From an uncultured bacterium (lineage in GTDB: Bacteria; Planctomycetota; JAJSAM01; JAJVHW01), in assembly GCA_937996235.1 (NCBI GenBank), contig CALKVK010000031.1, positions 247,893-311,892 of the forward strand: DNA of 64,000 bases, in the 5' to 3' direction. Below are positions 54,620 to 63,291 of the stretch, piece after piece. Every line of letters starts with the position of its first letter. Position 1 is the stretch's first letter. The notes beneath the pieces are model-generated. The model searched no databases. It was not told the origin of the DNA and saw only the letters and a program-made list of their open reading frames with translations. The translations under genes and the position numbers were made by a program.

Positions 54620-55845
54620 TCCCCACCTCCGCTCAGGTCGACCGGCGCGCCGAGGACGGCCTGCGGTCGCCGGTTCGGCGGTCCCGTCTCGACGTCGTCG
54701 TGACAGCCCACGCAGACACGCGTCTCGTTGTTGCGCAGCCAGAACGGACCGTGGTCGGTCGCGACGACGCGGCCCGCGGCGTCCGTCACGTGGAGCGCGA
54801 GCGGCGTGTCCACGGGCACGCGCACGGCGAACGAGCCGTCGGCTGCGAGCTCCGCGTCGCCCAGCGTGCGCGCGACGGCGCCGCCGCCGTCCCGGGCGAG
54901 CGCGACGAACGTCACGCGCACGCCGGCGGAGTCCGTGGGGCGCGCGTCCACGCAGACGAGCGTGCCGTACGGGCGGTCGTCGCGGCGCGATGACAGGTGT
55001 CCCTGGGGACGGCGGCCCGCGGCGAGCGGCACGCGCTCCACGACGCGGAAGTCGTCCGGCGCGGCGCACGGCGGCTCGGCGAGCGCGCGCGCGCCGTGCA
55101 GCGGCGCGTCCCAGCTCGTGACGAACGCCTGCTCGCCGTCGGTGCCGCGCAGGACGAAGCGCAGGTCCCCGTCGGCGGTCTGCCGCGCGCGGAACGCGTC
55201 GCCTGCGGGCAGGTGGAAGGCCGCGAGACCCGTGCCGTCGGGATGCACGGTGAAGAGCCCGACCCGCCCGCCGCCTGCCTCCGGGCGCCACGAGGAGAAG
55301 AGCACGCGACCGTCGGAGAGCACGGTCGGATCGACGTCGCGGCCGGCTCCGAACGTGATGCGCGCGCCCGCGGTGCCGTCGCCCGCCGCGACGAAGAGCG
55401 CGCTGCGCGGCGCGCCGTCGCTCATGGTCCCGTCCAGCGTGGCCGCGTAGACGATGCGGCCGTCGGGCAGGTACGCGCCGCGGCCGCAGTCGCCGGCGTG
55501 GCGGACGACGACGCGTCGCGCCGAGCCGTCGGGCCCGCACTCGACGAGTGCCGCCGCCTCGGCGCCGGTCCGCGCCGTGAAGAGCACCCGCGCACCGTCC
55601 CAGTGGACGACCGGCCACCCGGCCGCGCTGCAGCCCTCCGACAGCACCGTGCGTGCGCCCGTGGCGTCATCGACCGCGACGACGCGCGACCCGGGCGCGA
55701 GGTCGCCCTGGGCGCCCACGGGCGTCTCCTCGAACACCCAGCCGGCCGGCGACGTCGTCGTCGCGGCGCGCGGGGCGTCCGTGGCCTCGGCCGGGCCGCA
55801 CGCGGCGAGCACGGCGCCGAGCAACAGCACACCGCGCGCCCTCAC
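54616..55845 (-). CDS. WD40/TolB-like lipoprotein with C-terminal haem-binding site
   Basis: A 409-residue lipoprotein with lipobox LAAC (Cys16). The body is a beta-propeller of the PD40/TolB kind: GWPVVHWDGARVLFTARTGA, RGAYLPDGRIVYAATLDGT, VDPTVLSDGRVLFSSWRP and RQTADGDLRFVLRGTDGE. A carboxypeptidase-regulatory-like or hydrazine-synthase-like beta segment follows (ELAADGSFAVRVPVDTPLAL). A single c-type haem site CVGCH lies at about residues 375-379, close to the C-terminus. This order, propeller then LR.NETRVCVGCHD, resembles planctomycete proteins related to the hydrazine synthase alpha-subunit fold, an analogy only. Coupled by GTGA overlaps at both ends. Confidence 0.82.
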   Translation of the reverse strand: MRARGVLLLGAVLAACGPAEATDAPRAATTTSPAGWVFEETPVGAQGDLAPGSRVVAVDDATGARTVLSEGCSAAGWPVVHWDGARVLFTARTGAEAAALVECGPDGSARRVVVRHAGDCGRGAYLPDGRIVYAATLDGTMSDGAPRSALFVAAGDGTAGARITFGAGRDVDPTVLSDGRVLFSSWRPEAGGGRVGLFTVHPDGTGLAAFHLPAGDAFRARQTADGDLRFVLRGTDGEQAFVTSWDAPLHGARALAEPPCAAPDDFRVVERVPLAAGRRPQGHLSSRRDDRPYGTLVCVDARPTDSAGVRVTFVALARDGGGAVARTLGDAELAADGSFAVRVPVDTPLALHVTDAAGRVVATDHGPFWLRNNETRVCVGCHDDVETGPPNRRPQAVLGAPVDLSGGGE

Positions 55846-57530
55846 TGCGGCGTGCCTCCCTCGGGCAGCACGATCACGCGGTCGGCCGCGAGATCGTCGA
55901 ACGCCTGCGTCGCGCCGCCCGGCCACACGACCTCGAGGTGCTCGATGCGCGCGGCCGGACCGAGTCCGAGCAGCAGGCGGCGGTCGCCCTGCCCGAGGTA
56001 GCCGTTCCGCGGCACGAGCGTCTGCACCGTCGTGCGCCCGCCCGCGGTCACGGTCACGCGCGCGCCCCAGCCGTTCGCGTGGCGCGGCGCGGCCCGCAGG
56101 TCGAGCGTCACGTGGTGGCGGCCCTGCGGCACGCGGCCGCGCAAGAGCGCGGGTGCGTCGTGGATGTGGCAGACGACGACGTCGGTCGCGCCGTCGTCGT
56201 CGAGGTCCGCGAACGCGACGCCGCGTCCCATGCGCTCCGCGCGGAACCACGCGCCGGAGTCGGCGGAGACGTCGTCGAAGCCGCCGTCGCCGCGGCCCCG
56301 CAGCAGCACGTCCGGGCGCCCCGTCGCGCGGTGCAGGTCGCCGTTCGCGACGTACACGTCGAGGACGCCGTCCAGGTCGTAGTCGATGAAGCCGCCGCCC
56401 CACGACGCCCACTGGCCGCACGCCGCCGCGATGCCCGAGACGACGATGCGGTCGCTGAAGAGCGCGCGGCCCTCGTTGCGGTAGAGCGAGCCGTAGCCGG
56501 AGTCGGTGACGAGGAGGTCCGCGCGGCCGTCGCCGTCGAAGTCCCCGACCGCGCCGGCCATCGCCGCGGTGGCCTCGCCCTGCACGCCGTACGCGACGCC
56601 GGACGTGGCCGCGCACTCGCGGAACGTGCCGTCCCCCTGCGCGAGGAAGAGCCGGTTCGCCGTCGCGTCGTTCGCCACGTACAGGTCGAGCCGGCCGTCG
56701 CCGTCGGCGTCGAGGACGCTCACGCCCATCGCACGACCCGCGTCCACGTCGAGCCCCGAGCCCTTCGTGACGTCCTCGAACGTGCCGTCACCGCGATTGC
56801 GGTAGAGCACGTCCGGCTGCGCCTCGAAGGCCAGCGGCCCCGGGAAGACGTCGGGCGCGTAGTGCAGACGGTAGGAGGGATCGAACGCGACGTAGTTCCC
56901 GACGTAAAGGTCGAGGCGCCCGTCGCCGTCGGCGTCGATCACGGCGCCCGCGACCGAGCACGCGTCGCCGGCGACGCCCGCGCGGGCGGTGTCGTCCTCG
57001 AAGGTGCCGTCGCCGCGGTTGCGGTAGAGCACGTTCGGCCCGTCGTTCAGCACGTAGAGGTCGATGTCGCCGTCGTCGTCGAGATCCGCGGCGAGCGCCA
57101 TGAAGCCGTAGCCCGCGTCGCCGACGCCCGCGCGCTCGGTGACGTCCTCGAAGCGCATGCCGCCGAGGTTGCGGTAGAGCCGGTTCACGCCCGCGGCGCG
57201 CGGCGCGTCGCCGTCGGTGACGCCCGCGCGTCCGCCCTGCGCGAGGAAGTAGAGGTCCTGACGGCCGTCGCCGTCGTAGTCGAGCACCGTCACGCCGGCG
57301 CCGACGCTCTCGACGAGCGTGTCGAGCGCGCCGTCCGCGAGCACGTGGCGGAACGTGATGCCCGAGCCCGCGAGCACGTCGGCGAACGCGTCGCCCTCGG
57401 CCGCCTGCGGCGCGGGCAGCGACACGCTGGAGCCGCTCCCGCCGGATGCGGGCCCGGGCGCGCCGGGTGCGTCGCCGCGACCGCACGCCCCCGCGACGAG
57501 CAGCGCGCCGAGTGCGAGCGCGGCCCTCAC
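55842..57530 (-). CDS. VCBS/FG-GAP lipoprotein with ASPIC/UnbV C-terminal domain
   Basis: A 562-residue lipoprotein with lipobox AGAC (Cys16) and a Gly/Ser/Pro linker. FG-GAP/VCBS blades with calcium loops follow: DYDGDGRQDLYF, DLDDDGDIDLYVL, DADGDGRLDLYVGN, DFDGDGRADLLV, DYDLDGVLDVYVAN and DLDDDGATDVVVC. The C-terminal 80 residues are an ASPIC/UnbV domain (GWGARVTVTAGGRTTVQTLV, GYLGQGDRRLLLGLGPAARI, LEVVWPGGATQAFDDLAADR). The UnbV/CRTAC1 type is widespread in Planctomycetota. Surface binding role. Starts by GTGA overlap with the DAHP synthase gene. Confidence 0.92.
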   Translation of the reverse strand: MRAALALGALLVAGACGRGDAPGAPGPASGGSGSSVSLPAPQAAEGDAFADVLAGSGITFRHVLADGALDTLVESVGAGVTVLDYDGDGRQDLYFLAQGGRAGVTDGDAPRAAGVNRLYRNLGGMRFEDVTERAGVGDAGYGFMALAADLDDDGDIDLYVLNDGPNVLYRNRGDGTFEDDTARAGVAGDACSVAGAVIDADGDGRLDLYVGNYVAFDPSYRLHYAPDVFPGPLAFEAQPDVLYRNRGDGTFEDVTKGSGLDVDAGRAMGVSVLDADGDGRLDLYVANDATANRLFLAQGDGTFRECAATSGVAYGVQGEATAAMAGAVGDFDGDGRADLLVTDSGYGSLYRNEGRALFSDRIVVSGIAAACGQWASWGGGFIDYDLDGVLDVYVANGDLHRATGRPDVLLRGRGDGGFDDVSADSGAWFRAERMGRGVAFADLDDDGATDVVVCHIHDAPALLRGRVPQGRHHVTLDLRAAPRHANGWGARVTVTAGGRTTVQTLVPRNGYLGQGDRRLLLGLGPAARIEHLEVVWPGGATQAFDDLAADRVIVLPEGGTPQ

Positions 57531-58435
57531 GACGCGACCGTCCGCGCGCACGCGGCGCCCCACGCATGCGTCCGCGCGACGATGTCGCGGAGCACCGTCG
57601 GACGGATCGACTGCGGTCCGTCGCACAGCGGCTCGTCGTGCCCCGTCTCCTCCGCGATGACCTCGATGATCAGACCGTGCGCGCCCGCGGCGATGCCGGA
57701 GAGCGCGGCCGACGGCACGAGCGCGGCGTCGCCCGTCGCGTGGCTCGGGTCCACGATGACGGGGAAGAACGTCTCGCGGCGCAGCGCCTCGACGACGTTC
57801 AGGTCGAGGGTGCTGCGGTTGTACGTGCCCGCCGTGTACGAGCGGATGCCGCGCTCGCACATGAGGATGTCGAGGTTGCCTTCGACCGCGACGTACTCGG
57901 CGGCGGCCAGCCACTCGACGAGCGTCGCGCCCCAGTGGCGCTTGAGCAGCACGGGCTTCCCGGCGCGTCCCACCTCGCGCAGCAACGGGAAGTTCTGCAT
58001 GTTGCGCGCACCGATCTGGATGCAGTCGGCGTAGGCGGCGACCTCGTCGACGTGCCGCGGGTCGAGCGCCTCGGTGACGACCGGCAGGCCCGTCTCCGCG
58101 CGCACGGCGGCGAGGATCTCGAGCCCCTCGCGGCCGAGCCCCTGGAAGTCGTAGGGACTCGTGCGCGGCTTGTGCGCCCCGCCGCGCAGCATGTCGGCGC
58201 CGGCGGCACGGCAGGCCCGCGCGATGGCGAGCGTCTGCTCGTACGACTCGACCGCGCAGGGCCCGGCGATGACGGCTGCGCGCGCGCCACCCACCGGGAC
58301 TCCGCCGACGTGGACGATGCGGCACGCGCGATTCCCCGCCCACTCCGGGTGGGCGTCGCGGCGGACGATGCGGTACGGCGGCCCGTGCGCGTGGCAGGCG
58401 ACACGTGCGGGGGCCCGCACCGGGGACTCGGGCAT
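57527..58435 (-). CDS. aroF: 3-deoxy-7-phosphoheptulonate (DAHP) synthase, type I beta
   Basis: A 302-residue enzyme for the first step of the shikimate pathway, condensing phosphoenolpyruvate with erythrose-4-phosphate. Signatures of the beta subgroup (KDO8P synthase relatives) are: AVIAGPCAVESYEQTLAIA, MLRGGAHKPRTSPYDFQG, VTEALDPRHVDEVAAYAD, CIQIGARNMQNFPLLREV, LLKRHWGAT, NRSTLDLNVVEA and VIVDPSHATGDAAL. Metal ligands (Cys of AGPC, His of DPSHA, Glu/Asp later) are present. There is no chorismate mutase or ACT regulatory domain. It heads an operon of periplasmic haem and propeller proteins rather than aromatic amino acid genes, which is unusual. GAGGAG precedes the ATG. Confidence 0.95.
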   Translation of the reverse strand: MPESPVRAPARVACHAHGPPYRIVRRDAHPEWAGNRACRIVHVGGVPVGGARAAVIAGPCAVESYEQTLAIARACRAAGADMLRGGAHKPRTSPYDFQGLGREGLEILAAVRAETGLPVVTEALDPRHVDEVAAYADCIQIGARNMQNFPLLREVGRAGKPVLLKRHWGATLVEWLAAAEYVAVEGNLDILMCERGIRSYTAGTYNRSTLDLNVVEALRRETFFPVIVDPSHATGDAALVPSAALSGIAAGAHGLIIEVIAEETGHDEPLCDGPQSIRPTVLRDIVARTHAWGAACARTVAS

Positions 58436-58643
58436 GGGAGGCGCTCCTCTGTTCGGCCGGCGGCGCGCGAGCGCGCGGGACCGTCAGCCTCTCCCGCACG
58501 ATGCGCGGCAGCACGGGATGCCACGCCCCCCGCCGCGGAAGCGCTGCGCGGCGTGAGTTCCATCACAACCCGCCGTGCGGAGCCGCACGCCGACGCGTGC
58601 GGGAACTTCGCAGGGAGTGACGCCCGTCGCGCAGCATGGCCGC

Positions 58644-59336
58644 GTGGCGCTCGTCGAGATCCGCGGTCTCGCCCGGAGCTACGGCCGCGGAGACGCCGCC
58701 GTGGACGCGCTGCGCGGCATCGATCTCGTCGTCGAGCGCGGCGAACTCGTCGCGATCCTGGGCCGCTCGGGCTCCGGCAAGTCGACGCTGCTGCACCTGC
58801 TCGCCGGGCTCGACACCCCGAGCTCGGGCGACGTACGCGTCGGCGAGACCGACATCGGCGCGTGCAACGCCGATGCGCTCGCGGCGTACCGCCGCACCGT
58901 CGTCGGCGTCGTCTTCCAGTCCTTCCACCTGCTGCCCGGCCGGACCGCGCTCGAGAACGTGGCGCTGCCGCTCTCGATCGACGGCGTCCCGCGCGCCGAG
59001 CGGCTGCACCGCGCGCACGCCGCGCTCGCGTCCGTCGGCCTCGCGGCGCGCGCGACGCACCGTCCTTCGGAGCTCTCGGGGGGCGAGCAGCAGCGCGTCG
59101 CCGTGGCGCGCGCGCTCGTGCGCTCGCCGGCGCTGCTGCTCTGCGACGAGCCGACCGGCAACCTCGACTCGGCGACGGCCGACGGCGTCGCGACGCTGCT
59201 CACGCAGCTCGTGCGCGAGCGTGCGCAGACGGTCGTCGTCGTCACGCACGACCACGAGCTCGCGCGGCGCATCGCGACGCGGATCGTCGTGCTCGAGGAC
59301 GGACGCGTGGCGCGCGAGGAGCGCGTGGCGTCGTGA
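58644..59336 (+). CDS. ABC transporter ATP-binding protein, MacB/LolD type
   Basis: A 230-residue ATPase of the lipoprotein/macrolide export group. Walker A GRSGSGKST (about 43-51), Q-loop VFQSFHLLPGRTALENVALP, signature ELSGGEQQRVAVARAL, Walker B LLLCDEPTGNLDSATAD and H-loop VVVTHDHEL are all intact. The PTGNLDS form and FQ.F.LLP are typical of MacB/LolD/FtsE-like ATPases that work with FtsX-type permeases, which is what follows. The GTG at 58644 gives the usual length; a GTG nine codons upstream is possible. It is divergent from the DAHP synthase operon, and coupled to the permease by GTGA. Confidence 0.94.
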   Translation: MALVEIRGLARSYGRGDAAVDALRGIDLVVERGELVAILGRSGSGKSTLLHLLAGLDTPSSGDVRVGETDIGACNADALAAYRRTVVGVVFQSFHLLPGRTALENVALPLSIDGVPRAERLHRAHAALASVGLAARATHRPSELSGGEQQRVAVARALVRSPALLLCDEPTGNLDSATADGVATLLTQLVRERAQTVVVVTHDHELARRIATRIVVLEDGRVAREERVAS

Positions 59337-60757
59337 GGTTCGGCGATCTCCTCCGCGAAGCCGCGCGGGCGCTCGCGGCGAGCCGCTCGCGCACGCTCCT
59401 GACCGGCGCGGGCGTCACGGTCGGGTCGTTGGCGCTGACGCTGATCGTCTCGCTGTCGCTCGGCCTGACATCGGTCGTCGACGACTTCGTGTCGGGCGAG
59501 GACCAGCTCCGGCAGGTGCTCGTGCTCCCGGGGTACGGCGCACGCGACGAGCGGCGCAAGGTGGACGAGCTCGACGCCCGCGCGTCGGCCGAGAAGCGCG
59601 CGCGGCTGCGGCGCGCGCTGCAGAAGCGCTCGCGCGGCGGCCCGCCCATCCAGGCCGCGCTCTACACCATCGACGCGGACGCGGAGGGGCGACTCGCGGC
59701 GCTCCCGGAGGTCGTCGAGTCCGTACCGTTCCTGCAGGAGCGCTTCGAGCTGCGCTGGGACGGCGACGCGGCGGCGGCGCCGCGGCCCGCGCTCTCGGTC
59801 GGCGCGCCCGCAGCGCAGGCGCACTACCCGCAGCGCCTCCTCGCGGGCCGCTGGTTCGCGTCGGACGACGAGCGCGCGGTCGTCGTCCACGAGCTGCTGC
59901 TGTACGAGATGGGGCTGGTCACGGACGCCGAGCAGCAGGCGGTCGTGGGCCGCGAGCTGCACCTGATCGCGCGCGCGGAGCCGATGGGACCGCTCGCGCA
60001 GCTCATGGGAGCCGCGCTCGGAGGCGGGAGCGGCGGGCCCGTGCTCTACGACGAGCGCGTGCCGGTGATCGGCGTGCTGCGCGAGCGCTACGGCAACGAG
60101 CCCGCGACGATGATGGACGAGGCGCTCGCCATGCAGGCCGACCTGTTCCTGCCGACCGCGTTCCACCGCGAGCTCTCGGCGCGGCGGCCGGGCCGCGACG
60201 GACTGCGCGCGCTCATGCTCCTCGCGCGCACCCCGGAGGACGTCGCCGCGGTCGAGGACGCCGTCGAGGAGCTCGGACTGCAGTCGCGCTCCGTGCGCGA
60301 GATCGTGCTGCGCGTCAAGCAGTCGCTGCAGGCGGCGAGCTTCGTCGCGGGGTTCCTGGCCGCGATCGCGGTCTTCGTCGCGTGCCTCGGCATCGTGAAC
60401 ACGATGGTGATGAGCGTGCTCGAGCGCACGCGCGAGATCGGGCTCCTGAAGGCGCTCGGCGCGCGCCACCGTGACGTCGTGCTGCTGTTCCTCGTCGAAG
60501 GCGCGCTGCTCGGGTTCGGCGGCGGCGTGCTCGGGACCGCCGGCGCCCTGCTGCTCGGCGCGGTCGGCAACCGCGTCGGAGCGCACCTGCTCGAGGAGTC
60601 GATGCAGATGCCCTTCACGGGCACGCTCTTCCGTCACCCGCCGTGGCTCGTCGCGGGCGGCGTCGGCTTCGCCGTCGTGACGAGTCTGCTCGCGTCGGTG
60701 GCGCCCGCACTGCGCGCGGCGCGGATCGATCCGGTCCGCGCGCTCCGGCACGAGTGA
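59333..60757 (+). CDS. ABC transporter permease of the MacB/FtsX family
   Basis: A 474-residue permease. A first membrane helix (LLTGAGVTVGSLALTLIVSL, about 21-40) is followed by a large extracytoplasmic MacB-PCD domain (about 50-320). Three C-terminal helices belong to the FtsX domain, with FVACLGIVNTMVMSVLERTR and EIGLLKALGARHRDVVLLFL, ending APALRAARIDPVRALRHE, the standard end of the family. Such exporters use mechanotransmission to extract lipoproteins or export small peptides and drugs, usually with a periplasmic adaptor and TolC. No adaptor gene is adjacent. Substrate unknown. Confidence 0.93.
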   Translation: MRFGDLLREAARALAASRSRTLLTGAGVTVGSLALTLIVSLSLGLTSVVDDFVSGEDQLRQVLVLPGYGARDERRKVDELDARASAEKRARLRRALQKRSRGGPPIQAALYTIDADAEGRLAALPEVVESVPFLQERFELRWDGDAAAAPRPALSVGAPAAQAHYPQRLLAGRWFASDDERAVVVHELLLYEMGLVTDAEQQAVVGRELHLIARAEPMGPLAQLMGAALGGGSGGPVLYDERVPVIGVLRERYGNEPATMMDEALAMQADLFLPTAFHRELSARRPGRDGLRALMLLARTPEDVAAVEDAVEELGLQSRSVREIVLRVKQSLQAASFVAGFLAAIAVFVACLGIVNTMVMSVLERTREIGLLKALGARHRDVVLLFLVEGALLGFGGGVLGTAGALLLGAVGNRVGAHLLEESMQMPFTGTLFRHPPWLVAGGVGFAVVTSLLASVAPALRAARIDPVRALRHE

Positions 60758-60773
60758 CCGCGGAGGCCCGCAC

Positions 60774-61910
60774 ATGCACGTGGTCGTCGTCGGCGCCGGG
60801 ATCAACGGCCTCGCAGCGGCGTGGCGGCTGGCACTGCGCGGCGCGCGCGTCACGCTGCTCGAGCGCTTCCGCATCGGACACGAGCGCGGCTCGTCGCACG
60901 GTCGCTCGCGCATCACGCGCAGCACGTACTCGGCCATCGACTACGTGCGCCTCGTGCGGCGCGCCCACGCGGAGGACTGGCCGCAGCTCGCACACGACGC
61001 GGGCGTGCGCCTCCTGCACCCGGTGCCCGGCTGCTTCTTCGGCCCCGCCGGGCCGGCGCTCGCGACGTACACGGCCGCCGCCGAGGAGGCCGGCGCCGCC
61101 GTGGAGCGGCTCTCTCCGGCAGAGGCGCGGGCGCGCTTCCCGCTGTTCCGGTTCGCCGACGCAGCGTACGTGCTCGTGGACGGGACCGCGGCCGTCGTCG
61201 CGGCGGCCGACGCGGTCGCGGCGCTCGCGGGCCGCTGCGCCGCGCTCGGCGTGCAACTGCGCGAGGAGACGGAGGTCCGGGCGCTCCGCGCGTCCGCGTC
61301 GTGCGTGCACGTCGAGACGGGGTGCGACGTGATCGCGGCCGACCGCGTCGTCGTCGCCGCCGGGCCGTGGGCCGCGCGCCTCGTCCCGGCACTGTCCGGG
61401 CACCTGTGCGTCGCGCGTCAGACCGTCGCGTACCTGCGACTCGACGCCGCCCCCGCGCTGCAGCGGGTGCCGCGCTTCCCGGTCTGGGCCTATCTCGGGA
61501 CGGACGCCCTGCACTACTACGGGCTGCCGGAGTTCGGCCGCCCGGGCATCAAGGCGGCACGCCACGTGACGGAGGGTCGCGACGACGACCCGGACGCCGC
61601 GGACGCTCCGAGCGCGGCGGCGATCGCGGAGGTGCGCGCGTTCCTCGCCGCGCAGTTCGCGGTGCCGGTCGCGGACGAGGCGGGCGCGGAGACGTGCCTC
61701 TACACCAACACGCCGGCGGAGGACTTCGTGATCGACGCGCTGCCGGACGAGCCGCGCATCGTCGTCGCCGCGGGGTTCTCCGGCCACGGGTTCAAGTTCG
61801 GCCCGCTCACGGGCCGCCTGCTCGCGGAGCTGGCGCTCGACGGACGCTCGTCGGTCCCGGAGTTCGAGGCCGCACGCGCCCGCTTCGCGTTCCCGGCCGC
61901 GTCCGCGTGA
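60774..61910 (+). CDS. Monomeric sarcosine oxidase / N-methyltryptophan oxidase-like flavoenzyme
   Basis: A 378-residue FAD amine oxidase. The FAD motif VVVVGAGINGLAAAWRLALR opens the protein. GSSHGRSRITRSTYS (about 39-53) is the characteristic SxxHG..R..R segment of the MSOX/SolA family. CLYTNTPAEDFVID (about 308-321) contains the cysteine that binds FAD covalently in sarcosine oxidase, and AGFSGHGFKFGPLTGR closes the flavin site. It would oxidise an N-methyl amino acid to an aldehyde plus amine with H2O2. It starts 16 bases after the exporter permease and may be part of the same transcript, though a functional link is not evident. Confidence 0.9.
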   Translation: MHVVVVGAGINGLAAAWRLALRGARVTLLERFRIGHERGSSHGRSRITRSTYSAIDYVRLVRRAHAEDWPQLAHDAGVRLLHPVPGCFFGPAGPALATYTAAAEEAGAAVERLSPAEARARFPLFRFADAAYVLVDGTAAVVAAADAVAALAGRCAALGVQLREETEVRALRASASCVHVETGCDVIAADRVVVAAGPWAARLVPALSGHLCVARQTVAYLRLDAAPALQRVPRFPVWAYLGTDALHYYGLPEFGRPGIKAARHVTEGRDDDPDAADAPSAAAIAEVRAFLAAQFAVPVADEAGAETCLYTNTPAEDFVIDALPDEPRIVVAAGFSGHGFKFGPLTGRLLAELALDGRSSVPEFEAARARFAFPAASA

Positions 61911-61989
61911 CCGTCACGCTCGACGCGCGTGCGCCGGGAGCGCTGCGGATCCGTACCATGCGCGACCCTACGCAGCAGAAGGAGCCAGC

Positions 61990-62994
61990 ATGCCGGTGTC
62001 CGCTCGCCACGTCGCCGCAGCCCTCGCGTTCGCAGGTCTGCTCGTCGCATCCGCGACCTCGCACGCGGAGTTCCTGACGGAGGACTTCGCCCCGCTGCGC
62101 GCCGAGTTGGTGCAGCGCCGCGACAACGACTTCGCGGGCACGCTCGACAAGGCGACGAAGAAGCAGCAGAAGGCCGTGCAGAAGAGCCTCGCGGCCCTCG
62201 ACAAGAAGGCCGACGACCTCGCCGACGACGTGAAGACCGCGAGCAAGGTGTCGGGACTGCTCTCGAAGGCGTACCGCGAGGAGTTCTCGGTCACGATCAA
62301 CAAGGTCGAGAACGTCGCGTTCCTCCTCGGTCAGCTGACGGAGTCGCTGACGGCGCGTGTGGAGGCCGAGCAGCAACTGGTCGAGGCGCGCGCCGAGTTC
62401 ACGACGGGGAAGTCGGCGAAGGCCGTCGCGGCGAAGGCCCGCGCGGCGCGCAAGAAGCTCGACGCCGCGGCGGCGCTGCACGCGGCGGACCCGAAGCGCC
62501 TGAAGGCGCTCACGGCCGCGGCGAAGGCGGCCGCGCAGGGGGCGGCCGCCGCCGACAAGGCGGTCGCGAAGTCGGGCGAGGACAGCATCGTGATGGCCGT
62601 CGACGGCGTCGCGTGGATCGCGACGGGCGAGCTCGGTCAGGTGTACACGCAGGACGACACGCTGCACATCAACGGCGAGCGCAACCTCGACGACGGCACG
62701 TTCGACCGGTTCCTGTTCTTCGCGAAGGGCGTGAGCGGCCCGGGGCACTACGAGCTGGACCCGTCGAACAGCAACATCACGTATCGCGCGCGGCCGGGCG
62801 GCGGCAGCGAGGTGGCGTATCAGATCGTCTCGGGCACGCTCGACGTCGCCGTCCGCGACATCGAGGCGCCGCACGTCAGCGTGCGGTTCGACCTGACGCT
62901 CTCGAACAACGCCGCCGGGACGCTGCGGATCACGTCCGGGTCGGCAGAGATCCGGAAGCGCTTCTTCCTGTCGAACAGCGTGGGACTCCCGTAG
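61990..62994 (+). CDS. Secreted protein with coiled-coil region and C-terminal beta domain
   Basis: A 334-residue protein with a signal peptide (about 1-26, ending SATSHAEF). Residues 30-190 are Lys/Ala/Asp-rich helices likely to form a coiled coil (KATKKQQKAVQKSLAALDKK, DDLADDVKTASKV, KARAARKKLDAAAALHAAD). The C-terminal 140 residues form a beta-sandwich: AVDGVAWIATGELGQVYTQD, DTLHINGERNL, GPGHYEL, NITYRARPGG, ISGTLDV-type strand and LRITSGSAEI. This is similar in layout to DUF6252-type lipid-exposed domains. The high Lys content contrasts with neighbouring Arg-rich proteins. AGAAGGAGCCAGC precedes the ATG. Function unknown. Confidence 0.72.
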   Translation: MPVSARHVAAALAFAGLLVASATSHAEFLTEDFAPLRAELVQRRDNDFAGTLDKATKKQQKAVQKSLAALDKKADDLADDVKTASKVSGLLSKAYREEFSVTINKVENVAFLLGQLTESLTARVEAEQQLVEARAEFTTGKSAKAVAAKARAARKKLDAAAALHAADPKRLKALTAAAKAAAQGAAAADKAVAKSGEDSIVMAVDGVAWIATGELGQVYTQDDTLHINGERNLDDGTFDRFLFFAKGVSGPGHYELDPSNSNITYRARPGGGSEVAYQIVSGTLDVAVRDIEAPHVSVRFDLTLSNNAAGTLRITSGSAEIRKRFFLSNSVGLP

Positions 62995-63291
62995 CGCGCA
63001 GCGCGGCCGCGCTCGACCGTCGCGCCGCTGCGACCGGACCGGCGCCGGGCGGTGCAGGGGGCGGCGGGGTGCAGGGCGCGTGACGGCGGGCAGCGGAAGG
63101 ACGCCGCGGACACCTTCTCGATCGTGCTCGACGCACCGGCTGCAGCGCCGGCGGGCCCGGTGCGCGAGATGCCGCGCGTGCTGCGCCTGCCGCCCGACCC
63201 GGCGCGACGGATCACGCTCGCGTCGGGTGCGGTCGTCGAGTTCCGCGGCGTCGAGTTCGTGCGTCTCCGACGTGACGCCGCGGTCCGCGTC
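62995..63291 (+). other. Intergenic region with possible gene remnant
   Basis: About 297 bases before the convergent TMEM175-like gene. From about 63079 the plus strand shows a codon pattern like the real genes (DTFSIVLDAPAAAP..., MPRVLRLPPDPARRITLASG, VVEFRGVEFVRLRRD), with an in-frame ATG at 63169. No ribosome-binding site is visible and the frame then runs antisense through the next gene. This could be a remnant of a lost gene or chance. Confidence 0.25.
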
